The translations under genes and the position numbers were made by a program. The notes below the pieces were generated by a model, which was given only the letters and a program-made list of their open reading frames with translations, was not told the DNA's origin and did no database searches. A DNA stretch of 34,953 bases from an uncultured Erysipelotrichaceae bacterium. Its GTDB lineage: Bacteria > Bacillota_I > Bacilli_A > RF39 > UBA660. Location: positions 1 to 34,953 of the forward strand of contig CADBSF010000072.1 of NCBI GenBank assembly GCA_902797265.1. Reading direction: 5' to 3'. Below are positions 1 through 6,404 of this stretch, in pieces (position 1 is the first letter of the stretch; every line of letters starts with the position of its first letter).

Positions 1-30
1 CAACTTAATGTTGTATTCACGTTTTTTCAT
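1..30 (-). CDS. N-terminus of an unidentified protein (partial)
   Basis: Only ten codons are inside the window, reading MKKREYNIKL from ATG at 28-30 and running off the left edge. The start is well supported: AGGAGGT (complement of 39-45) sits 8 bases upstream, and a strong promoter lies at 97-125. A short basic start of this kind is common in ribbon-helix-helix and MobC-type accessory proteins of mobile elements, but ten residues cannot prove a family, so that is only a guess. It is separated from the next minus-strand gene by about 350 bases and a terminator-like hairpin, so it is its own transcription unit. Confidence 0.6.
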   Translation of the reverse strand, partial: MKKREYNIKL

Positions 31-38
31 TCTCTCAA

Positions 39-65
39 ACCTCCTCTCTTTGTTGGATTGGAGGT
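39..65 (-). promoter_or_regulatory. hairpin that masks the Shine-Dalgarno of the left-edge gene
   Basis: In the leader RNA, ACCTCC (complement of 60-65) is perfectly complementary to GGAGGT (complement of 39-44), with a 15-base loop. The 3' arm is the Shine-Dalgarno of the partial gene at 1-30, so folding would hide the ribosome binding site. Whether a protein, a small RNA or nothing controls the fold cannot be seen. Confidence 0.5.
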
Positions 66-96
66 AGACACTCAACAACTAAATGTTTCTAAGCAC

Positions 97-125
97 AATC
101 TAGCATATATAGTTACATGTGTCAA
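97..125 (-). promoter_or_regulatory. promoter of the left-edge gene
   Basis: On the minus strand there is a perfect -35 TTGACA (120-125), a 17-base spacer, and a -10 TAGATT (97-102) preceded by TGC, so it is also an extended -10. The expected transcript start is near 90, giving a leader of about 60 bases before the ATG at 28-30. Confidence 0.75.
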
Positions 126-343
126 TCGAACATACATAGTTTTGTCATATTTTATAAACTTTTCTTTTCCTAAAAGGGACTTGAAAAAAAGTCCAGATAG
201 TTATGCAAGAATAATACAAGATAGTTTATATATTTTAGATATTTAATCAAATAATAAATAAGCAATATATAAACTGTTTTATGATAAATATGCTATTACT
301 TTAAGGCTTTAGATAATCCTTCTTATCCCCCAAGTGGAAATGA
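126..343. other. intergenic stretch without a recognised gene
   Basis: This AT-rich stretch lies between the promoter at 97-125 and the hairpin at 344-371. It has no frame with a plausible start and Shine-Dalgarno. The one structure seen is a six-pair hairpin GGACTT/AAGTCC near 176-193, which in the minus direction has T-rich sequence around it and could be a weak terminator. It may be decayed sequence, but no family could be recognised in it. Confidence 0.4.
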
Positions 344-371
344 AATAGAGTAACATTTTTGCTACTCTATT
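344..371. terminator. hairpin terminator between 377-616 and the left-edge unit
   Basis: A nine-pair stem, AATAGAGTA (344-352) and TACTCTATT (363-371), has a ten-base loop. The T-run is best on the plus strand (CTTTTTTA), but its position 6 bases after the stop codon of the DUF3781 gene suggests it also ends that minus-strand transcript. Confidence 0.55.
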
Positions 372-376
372 CTTTT

Positions 377-616
377 TTATATTACTTTATGTGCTGTAAT
401 TATTGTATAAGAGAAAGAATTAATAGTAATTATAATATTATCTATCTTACAATAATAATTTTTCCCTTTTTTTGTTATCTTACAATTATCTTGCATTATT
501 TTTTCTTTGCAATATTCTACAACCTCTTCTGTTGTTAAATTGAGATTATTTTTAATTCTTTGTATTCCCATTTGTGTAGTATGTAATTTATCAATATTAT
601 CTAAAAACTCCTTCAT
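377..616 (-). CDS. DUF3781 family protein
   Basis: This 79-residue soluble protein matches the DUF3781 pattern as I know it: an N-terminal DNIDKLHTT segment, then IQRIKNNL, a VVEYCKEKI helix, a GKNYYCKID strand and a closing SYTIITAHK. The family has no established biochemical role. The start ATG overlaps the TGA stop of the upstream MmcQ/YjbR-like gene in an ATGA arrangement, so the two are translationally coupled and probably act in one process. Small DUF3781 genes are accessory genes in Bacillota. Length is that of the whole family, with no truncation. The hairpin at 344-371 ends the unit. Confidence 0.75.
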   Translation of the reverse strand: MKEFLDNIDKLHTTQMGIQRIKNNLNLTTEEVVEYCKEKIMQDNCKITKKGKNYYCKIDNIIITINSFSYTIITAHKVI

Positions 617-1287
617 TGTATTCCTCTCTTATCAATTATTTCATAAGACTCTTCTATTCTTGTAATAATTTCCTGATCATTTAACGTATCATTTAAAATG
701 ATAGATATCCAGTCCTTCTTATTCATGTGATATGCACTATAATAACCATTTTTCTTTAATAGTGTTTCTATTTCATCTCTTTTTAATTTCACATTAATTA
801 TTTCTATCATTCCCGTTTTTTTAGATATTTTAGAAAAATCAATATTCATAATAATTCCATACCATTTCTTATTTCTTTTATTTCTAAAAACTCCATGATT
901 AGGAGATGTCTCCCATAAGAATTCAGGACTATCATCATATCTATCTTTTATATATTTTGTTATTCGATTTGCCTGCTGATACATAAAATATCTCCTATCA
1001 CAACAATAATTACAAATATCTAATAATATATTTTTATACTCTTCCCGTACTTTATTTACAAATTTTTTATTCATATTTGTTCTAATAGCAAGATATTCTT
1101 CTTGTGTTTCCAAATCTATTACTTTTCCGTTAATATGATTGTTTTGAACAATCAGTATTGCTTCAAATTCATTATTGAGAAATCTTCTTATATAATAATA
1201 AGTATCCTTATCTTTTATAAAACCATATTTGATTAATTTTTGATTTATAAAAATAGCATTCTTAAAAACATCATTTTCTATATTCAA
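613..1287 (-). CDS. MmcQ/YjbR family protein with extended N-terminal domain
   Basis: This is a 224-residue protein. The C-terminal half (about 100-220) carries the MmcQ/YjbR fold signatures: PEFLWE, a VFRNKRNKKWYGIIMNID strand pair, then AYHMNKKDWISIIL, typical of the YjbR DNA-binding-like (CyaY-like) fold. The N-terminal 90 residues form the extra alpha/beta domain seen in longer family members, with a KVIDLETQEEYLAIR strand. The exact role of the family is not settled. I chose the TTG at 1285-1287 because AGGAGG (complement of 1295-1300) lies 7 bases upstream; a longer frame reading upstream into the terminator palindrome has no ribosome site. The gene has no room for its own promoter after the upstream terminator and overlaps DUF3781 by 4 bases. 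Confidence 0.8.
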   Translation of the reverse strand: MNIENDVFKNAIFINQKLIKYGFIKDKDTYYYIRRFLNNEFEAILIVQNNHINGKVIDLETQEEYLAIRTNMNKKFVNKVREEYKNILLDICNYCCDRRYFMYQQANRITKYIKDRYDDSPEFLWETSPNHGVFRNKRNKKWYGIIMNIDFSKISKKTGMIEIINVKLKRDEIETLLKKNGYYSAYHMNKKDWISIILNDTLNDQEIITRIEESYEIIDKRGIQ

Positions 1288-1300
1288 AAAATAACCTCCT

Positions 1301-1331
1301 ATCAAAAAAGTTGAATGAATCATTCAACTTT
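1301..1331 (-). terminator. terminator of the VanY-like gene, abutting the next Shine-Dalgarno
   Basis: A 12-base perfect inverted repeat, AAAGTTGAATGA (1307-1318) and TCATTCAACTTT (1320-1331), is followed on the minus strand by a run of T. It begins at the stop codon of the VanY-like gene. Its T-run ends at the AGGAGG of the MmcQ/YjbR-like gene (1295-1300), so read-through across this terminator may feed the downstream pair. Confidence 0.8.
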
Positions 1332-2007
1332 ATTTTTTAGTACTATCTAAATATTCCTCTAATGTTATTCCTTTTTCAGCAATTTCTTTAGCAACTTTTA
1401 CACTACCAACATATCTTAAATGCCATGGTTCATAAGAATAACCTGTGAAATCATCTTTACCTTTAAGATATCTTAAAATAAATCCATAGTCTGCTAATTT
1501 TTCATGAATTTTAGCAAATATTTCTTCTTCTTTTAACATATCATCATTTTCATAAACTAATTCACCATCTATTTTTAAGCAAATATCAACAGCAAGACCG
1601 GTATGATGTTCAGAATATCCAGGAACTGCAACATAATTTGTTACATAGTCGATTCCTTTTTCAACTGACCATTCATCCCATAATTTTTGTTGTTCTTTTA
1701 CAGAACGATACACGCTATCTAATTCAATAGTAATACCTTCAGCTGCTAAAGCTTTTTTTAATTTTTTGTATTGTTCAAATGTCTCTGTTTCAATTTGGAT
1801 TTTTTCATTCCAAGCATTTTTAGTAGTTACTAATGAGACTTTTTCTTCCCAATCATCCGGTAACTTATTCTTTTTGTTTACTAGTACTAAATAATCATAT
1901 CCTCCCGTTTTTTTAGGTTTTTCTTCTTCTTTTTTCTTATCACAACCTGCTACAAAAAATAATGCAATTATCATAATACTGCTCAATAAAACAATTCTTT
2001 TTTTCAT
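1330..2007 (-). CDS. VanY/DdcY-type D-alanyl-D-alanine carboxypeptidase, lipoprotein (M15B)
   Basis: This 225-residue lipoprotein should trim the terminal D-Ala from peptidoglycan stem peptides outside the membrane. The signal peptide ends in the lipobox VAGC with the acylated cysteine at residue 22, followed by a Lys/Glu-rich tether. The M15B zinc peptidase core is complete: a VYRS motif near 99-102, SEHHTGLAVD with zinc ligands His134 and Asp141, and EPWH with catalytic Glu193 and zinc ligand His196. I chose the ATG at 2005-2007 because GGAGG is 5 bases upstream; the in-frame TTG further up overlaps that site. It should be processed by the LspA encoded at 11101-11592. It has its own promoter (2037-2066) and terminator. 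Without vanS/vanR or vanA-type neighbours, cell wall maturation is likelier than glycopeptide resistance. Confidence 0.9.
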   Translation of the reverse strand: MKKRIVLLSSIMIIALFFVAGCDKKKEEEKPKKTGGYDYLVLVNKKNKLPDDWEEKVSLVTTKNAWNEKIQIETETFEQYKKLKKALAAEGITIELDSVYRSVKEQQKLWDEWSVEKGIDYVTNYVAVPGYSEHHTGLAVDICLKIDGELVYENDDMLKEEEIFAKIHEKLADYGFILRYLKGKDDFTGYSYEPWHLRYVGSVKVAKEIAEKGITLEEYLDSTKK

Positions 2008-2036
2008 ATTTTCCTCCAAACATATCTATTACTATT

Positions 2037-2066
2037 ATTATACTATTACCATTCTTAAAAATACAA
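2037..2066 (-). promoter_or_regulatory. promoter of the VanY-like gene
   Basis: The -35 is TTGTAT (2061-2066), then an 18-base spacer and a perfect -10 TATAAT (2037-2042) on the minus strand, about 30 bases before the start codon. Confidence 0.6.
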
Positions 2067-2105
2067 TAGTATTTATGATTTTTTTCTTCTTCTTGTAAAT
2101 TCTTG

Positions 2106-3146
2106 TTAATTAATAATACTTCCTCCCCATTCTATTACTTGATATCCATTTCTTTCTTTTTTTTCAAGCATTTGCTCTTCTACTTCGATTTTTTCATTTA
2201 ATGGTTTATAATCCATTTGAATTCTTATTAATGTGTCTGGTACAGGAGTAATTGAAATAGGCATATATTCATTAATTTCTTCTAAAGTTTCAAATCTAAT
2301 ATAATTATAAGGACTCTCTGATAGTTTTGATAACCAGAAAATAATAAACTCATTGGCTTCTCTTTGATTTAGTCCTAAAATTTCTAATTTTTCTTCTAAA
2401 AATGATTCCGTATTCTCTCTTTTTACTACAAACCCATCTTTTTTCATGGAAACGTTATGATTTTTTCCTTCCCAAAATAAAGAATAATATTCTCTATCAT
2501 TTATCCTTAAAGTTCCATCTGGATTCGCCAAAACTTTCCAACTATTTTGATATTTTGGATAAGTAACAGTAAGATTTTCTTCTTTCAATAATTTTACTTC
2601 TACTTCCATTTCATCTGTTGGATAAATATAAATAATTGGCTTATAATCCATGTTTGGATCACAACTTAATTTATTTATTTGATTATATTTTATCTCAACT
2701 TCTTTTTCCGATTCTTCTTTACTTACTTTCATAGCAAAATAAATATTATCTGGTGCACAAACTCCACAAGAGGCTCGATAGCTTACTGTTACTATGATCT
2801 TATTTTTTTCTATTTTTTTATCTGTTGGAACAAAATCTCTTTCTCCACAAGTATCGTATGGTACTTTAAAAACATAAATATTGTTATTAATAAAATCTTC
2901 TTCTTTTATCGATTCGGTTTTTATTATTTTAGAAAAATCATCATAATCCGTATAGATATCTTTTACATTCTCTTCTTCATCATATTCAATATTTACTTGA
3001 TAGATATCTTCTAATGGAGTTATGACTACTTCTGGTGAATCAATAATTTCAGGATTATTATCTTTTTTGATAAGAATAAATCCTAATATCACGATTCCTA
3101 TTCCTACTAAGCCTAAACTGATTCCTATTATGATTCTTTTTTTCAA
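2106..3146 (-). CDS. membrane-anchored extracellular protein of unknown function
   Basis: This is a 346-residue protein with an N-terminal KKR stretch and one hydrophobic segment (about 5-25) acting as a signal anchor; the rest should be outside. Residues about 70-165 hold a cysteine-containing region with CGERD, SCGVCAPD and SCDPN. The region from about 170 opens with KPIIYIYPTDEMEVEVKL, then LTVTYPKY, WKVLANPDG and YYSLFWEGK, a pattern I recognise from uncharacterised Bacillota proteins but cannot tie to an activity. The TTG start at 3144-3146 is chosen because GAGGTGAT (complement of 3151-3158) is 4 bases upstream; the longer frame runs back through the terminator of the preceding gene. 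The cysteines may form disulfides or bind a ligand; that is inference. Confidence 0.7.
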   Translation of the reverse strand: MKKRIIIGISLGLVGIGIVILGFILIKKDNNPEIIDSPEVVITPLEDIYQVNIEYDEEENVKDIYTDYDDFSKIIKTESIKEEDFINNNIYVFKVPYDTCGERDFVPTDKKIEKNKIIVTVSYRASCGVCAPDNIYFAMKVSKEESEKEVEIKYNQINKLSCDPNMDYKPIIYIYPTDEMEVEVKLLKEENLTVTYPKYQNSWKVLANPDGTLRINDREYYSLFWEGKNHNVSMKKDGFVVKRENTESFLEEKLEILGLNQREANEFIIFWLSKLSESPYNYIRFETLEEINEYMPISITPVPDTLIRIQMDYKPLNEKIEVEEQMLEKKERNGYQVIEWGGSIIN

Positions 3147-3171
3147 CTCTATCACCTCTATATTTTCTATT

Positions 3172-3200
3172 AAAAGAAAAGGCAACCCTAAGGAAGCCTT
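3172..3200 (-). terminator. terminator after the small YjcZ-like gene
   Basis: AAGGC/GCCTT (3179-3183 with 3196-3200) with an inner CC/GG pairing is followed on the minus strand by TTCTTTT. The stem begins at the stop codon of the gene at 3199-3354. Confidence 0.6.
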
Positions 3201-3354
3201 ATCTATTATTTCCACAATTATTGTTATTATTTCCAAAACCCCAGAATAGGAAGAAAATAATAATAATTATGATAAAAATTGCCCACCAACTACCACCAAA
3301 TCCATCATTATTTGTTTGATAAGATGGGTAGACTGGATATCCATAACCGACCAT
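3199..3354 (-). CDS. 51-residue YjcZ-like small hydrophobic protein
   Basis: This short gene starts at ATG 3352-3354 with AGGAGA (complement of 3361-3366) upstream and a TATAAT hexamer about 20 bases before that. The product starts VGYGYPVYPSY, has a Gly-Trp-Trp turn, one very hydrophobic segment made mostly of isoleucine and phenylalanine (about 25-38), and an Asn/Gly-rich tail with one Cys. This resembles the YjcZ/YtzI-type tiny membrane proteins of spore formers (short Gly/Tyr head, one membrane helix). The resemblance is in composition and layout, not in a diagnostic motif, so the name is tentative. It lies between glmS and the unknown surface protein gene and ends in its own terminator. 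A nine-base inverted repeat (3355-3363 with 3384-3392) partly covers its ribosome site. Confidence 0.7.
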   Translation of the reverse strand: MVGYGYPVYPSYQTNNDGFGGSWWAIFIIIIIIFFLFWGFGNNNNNCGNNR

Positions 3355-3402
3355 AAATATTCTCCTTTCTTTTTATTATATTAAGAATATTTATTTTTGC
3401 CC

Positions 3403-5169
3403 CTACTCTACGGTTACGCTTTTTGCTAAATTCTTAGGCTTATCGATATCACAGCCTCTTAGTTTGGCAACTTCATAAGCAATTAATTGTAGTGTTGGCA
3501 CCACTAAGATAGGCTCTAAGTATTCACTAATTTTAGGAAGAGTAATGTTAATATCTCCACAATCCACTTTAGAATTTGAGATAGTAATTAAAAAAGCCCC
3601 TCTAGATTTAACTTCTTCCATATTAGAAATTGTTTTTTCTTTAATTTTTTCATTCGTAATGATACCTATTACTGGAGTATTTTCTTTTATTAAAGAAATG
3701 GTACCATGCTTTAATTCCCCAGCTTGATAAGCCTCACTATGAATATAAGATATTTCCTTTAATTTTAAACTTCCTTCTAAACAAATAGCATAATCCATTA
3801 ATCTTCCAATAAAGAAAACATTTTCTTCTTGATATATTTTTTTTGCTATTTTTAGATAAGTATCTCTCCTATTAATAATTTCTTCCACAAGTCGAGGTAA
3901 TTTTTTTAATTCATTTTCTATTCTCTTCTCTTCTTTATTTCTTACTAATGCTGATCGATAAGCTAGAAGAGATATCATAGCAACCTGTAAAATATAAGCT
4001 TTTGTTGTTGCGACTGCTATTTCAGGACCTGCTTCTATAAAAAGAGTTTTATCACTTTCTCTAGCAATTGTTGAAGTTTTAACATTGACTATAGCTAAAG
4101 TATCAATATGATTTTCTTTTGCTTTTCTTAAAGCAGCAATCGTATCAGCAGTTTCCCCTGATTGAGAAATAACAATTACAATAGTTTTTCTATCATACAA
4201 AACATCTTTATAACGATATTCACTGGCACATTCTACGGAACAAGGAATCTTAGCTTTCTCTTCAAATAATTGTTTTCCAATAAATCCTACATGCATAGCA
4301 CTTCCACAGGCTACAATATGAATTTGTTCATAACAAGTTAAATCTGGTATTAAATTCATATCATCAAGATAAGGTTTTATAGTATTTTCTAATACAATAG
4401 GTTCTTCCATGATTTCTTTTAACATAAAATGTTTATAATTTCCCTTTTCTTGAGCTTCTTTGGATACATCTGCTGTTAATACTTCCTTTAATACTTCTTT
4501 TTTATCTTTAATTATCTTATAAGAATGATTAGATAATTCAACTATTTCTTTCTCCCCTAATAAAATATATTGATTCGTTTCTTTAATAATTGCTTTTACA
4601 TCACTAGCTATATACATACCATCTTTTCCAACTCCTATAATTAAAGGAGAATCTTTTCTAACAGCATATAACTTGTTACTACCCTCTAACATTATTCCTA
4701 AAGCATAAGATCCTTTTAATCTTTCAACAGCTTTATCAATAGCAGTAATCATATCATCTTCATAATATTCATTGATTAACGCACAAGCAACTTCAGTATC
4801 AGTTTCCGATTGAAAAACAATTCCCTTTCTTTCTAATTCTTCTCTTAACTCTTTTGCATTTTCTATAATCCCATTATGAACAAGAACTATTTTTCCTACT
4901 CGATGAGGATGAGCATTTACTTCATTAGGTCCTCCATGAGTAGCCCATCTAGTATGGGCAATTCCCATGTTACAGTCAATTAATTTTGTTGCTTTTATTT
5001 TATCTTCTAGTTGAGATATTTTACCAACACTCTTTATAATCTGAATTTCTTTCTCATTTTTTAATGCTATTCCTGATGAATCATAACCCCGATATTCTAA
5101 AGATTTTAATCCTTCTAATAATATTTCTTCCGGATGTCTATTACCTACATATCCAATAATTCCACACAT
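3403..5169 (-). CDS. glmS: glutamine-fructose-6-phosphate aminotransferase (isomerizing)
   Basis: This 588-residue cytoplasmic enzyme makes glucosamine-6-phosphate from fructose-6-phosphate and glutamine, the first step toward UDP-GlcNAc and peptidoglycan. The N-terminus MCGIIGYVG exposes the nucleophile Cys2 of the Ntn glutaminase domain (about 1-220), with HTRWATHG and HNGIIEN motifs. Two SIS sugar-isomerase domains follow, with CGSAMHVG and SQSGETADT loops in the first. The C-terminus KNLAKSVTVE is the classic end that closes the active site. AAGGAGG lies just before the ATG. It follows the zinc-ribbon gene after 48 bases, so it is probably the last gene of the long dnaE-led series. That gap is too short for a glmS ribozyme, and none was seen. 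Confidence 0.97.
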   Translation of the reverse strand: MCGIIGYVGNRHPEEILLEGLKSLEYRGYDSSGIALKNEKEIQIIKSVGKISQLEDKIKATKLIDCNMGIAHTRWATHGGPNEVNAHPHRVGKIVLVHNGIIENAKELREELERKGIVFQSETDTEVACALINEYYEDDMITAIDKAVERLKGSYALGIMLEGSNKLYAVRKDSPLIIGVGKDGMYIASDVKAIIKETNQYILLGEKEIVELSNHSYKIIKDKKEVLKEVLTADVSKEAQEKGNYKHFMLKEIMEEPIVLENTIKPYLDDMNLIPDLTCYEQIHIVACGSAMHVGFIGKQLFEEKAKIPCSVECASEYRYKDVLYDRKTIVIVISQSGETADTIAALRKAKENHIDTLAIVNVKTSTIARESDKTLFIEAGPEIAVATTKAYILQVAMISLLAYRSALVRNKEEKRIENELKKLPRLVEEIINRRDTYLKIAKKIYQEENVFFIGRLMDYAICLEGSLKLKEISYIHSEAYQAGELKHGTISLIKENTPVIGIITNEKIKEKTISNMEEVKSRGAFLITISNSKVDCGDINITLPKISEYLEPILVVPTLQLIAYEVAKLRGCDIDKPKNLAKSVTVE

Positions 5170-5217
5170 ATAATCCTCCTTGAATATATTAAAAAAAAGA
5201 AGAAGAAAATTGATAAT

Positions 5218-6390
5218 CTATCTCATTATTTCTTCTTTTCCAAAAACAAAGTTTTTCTTTGCTTCTTTTTCTTCTTGTTTATTGATTAATTCATTCTCTT
5301 TCTTTGATTTTGATAAAATATCATCATATTCTTTTACAACTTCTTGAATTTTATATAACTTTGTTTGCTCTGCACTAGTTATATTTCCTGCTGTTTTCTT
5401 TTCTTCTAATGTTTCCTTCTCTTTTGTATCACTCTGATAAGATAATTTCTTACCATCTGCTAAATAGAAAGTATAATATATTTTTTTATTTGATGATACT
5501 TTTAAATAAATTCTAAATTGTTTAGGATTTCCTACTACAACTTTACAAGTAGCTTCTGTTACAATTCCACTAGTATTTGTTTTGTCAAAATCCTTATAAG
5601 ACTGCTTTGTAAATGACATACAATTAGCTTGATTTTCAGATGTTTCTTCCCAATATTTTGATTTTTCTACTGGTTTTTGCCTATTTACAACATAAGGAAT
5701 TAATAGTAAAAGTAAAAATACAAAATAAATAATTAATGCTTTTAAAACATTTACTCCACCATTTTGCTTACATATTTCTTTTAGATTAAATTCATCACTA
5801 CCTTCATATTTATTTAATAATCTTTTTACTCTACCTTTTATAATAAAAAGATAATATTTATTAAATAGAAGACCAATCATAATCATACTAATTCCTATAA
5901 AAAACAATAAATAATCAGGGAAAAATAAGGTAAGTATATATATAATAACTAATCCAATTATTCCTGTAATATAACATTTTCTATATAATACATACATCCA
6001 ATTTAAGATTAAAGCATAAACATTAATTGGACTTTTTTTGATAATCTTATAATCTTCTCCAATATAAGATTCAATATATTGTTCTAATTCATTATCAAAT
6101 TGTTCTTGCTCTTCTGGAACAATATCAAAACCCTTTAATTCAGCTTCTTTCTCCAATTTAGTTTCTTCTAAAGATGGTAAATCATCGTTTTCTTCATTAA
6201 GAGATGCTAAGTCATCATTATCTTCATTAAAAGATGATAAATCATCAACCTCTTCTTCAGAATCTGATTCATCAATTTCTTCAAATAAAGATGATTCCTC
6301 CTCTTCCTCTGTATCAGTATTAAAATAACCACATACTGTACAAAATTTTTCATTTTCCTGTAATCTTTTTCCACAACTTTTACAAACCAT
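5218..6390 (-). CDS. zinc-ribbon membrane protein with acidic repeats (DUF2628-like core)
   Basis: This is a 390-residue protein. Residues 1-23 form a zinc ribbon with Cys3, Cys6, Cys17 and Cys20. An acidic linker (about 25-80) follows, including three roughly ten-residue repeats beginning DDL. Around 120-185 there is a segment like DUF2628 (LNWMYVLYRKCYITG) with two or three membrane helices, then a cytoplasmic loop, another membrane helix near 215-235, and an outer region of about 150 residues. The ribbon and acidic stretch should be cytoplasmic. It starts 14 bases after the AAA+ ATPase gene, so the two are very likely co-expressed and may work together at the membrane, the acidic part being a possible docking site. 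Its function is unknown; the start has AGGGAT upstream. Confidence 0.75.
   Translation of the reverse strand: MVCKSCGKRLQENEKFCTVCGYFNTDTEEEEESSLFEEIDESDSEEEVDDLSSFNEDNDDLASLNEENDDLPSLEETKLEKEAELKGFDIVPEEQEQFDNELEQYIESYIGEDYKIIKKSPINVYALILNWMYVLYRKCYITGIIGLVIIYILTLFFPDYLLFFIGISMIMIGLLFNKYYLFIIKGRVKRLLNKYEGSDEFNLKEICKQNGGVNVLKALIIYFVFLLLLLIPYVVNRQKPVEKSKYWEETSENQANCMSFTKQSYKDFDKTNTSGIVTEATCKVVVGNPKQFRIYLKVSSNKKIYYTFYLADGKKLSYQSDTKEKETLEEKKTAGNITSAEQTKLYKIQEVVKEYDDILSKSKKENELINKQEEKEAKKNFVFGKEEIMR
6170..6250 (-). repeat. in-gene 30-base tandem repeats
   Basis: About 2.7 imperfect copies of a 30-base unit encode the DDLxSxxEENDDL-type acidic repeats of the zinc-ribbon protein. Such repeats can change copy number by slippage. 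Confidence 0.7.
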
Positions 6391-6404
6391 TTTATCCCTA
6401 CTTT

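Noticed and set aside
58-246. 62-codon plus-strand frame near the left edge
   Set aside because: It starts with TTG, has no Shine-Dalgarno, lies antisense to a strong promoter and leader, and the product shows no recognisable pattern.
1307-1331. The 25-base palindrome as a regulator binding site
   Set aside because: It starts at a stop codon and is followed by a T-run on the same strand, which fits a terminator.
1330-2007. Glycopeptide-resistance vanY cluster
   Set aside because: No vanS, vanR, vanH, vanA/B or vanX-type gene is nearby; the gene stands alone as a lipoprotein carboxypeptidase.
2679-3249. Plus-strand frames opposite the unknown surface protein gene
   Set aside because: Phe/Ile-rich shadow of a Lys/Glu-rich gene on the other strand; no start signals.
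5170-5217. glmS ribozyme
   Set aside because: Only 48 bases are available and the conserved core is absent.
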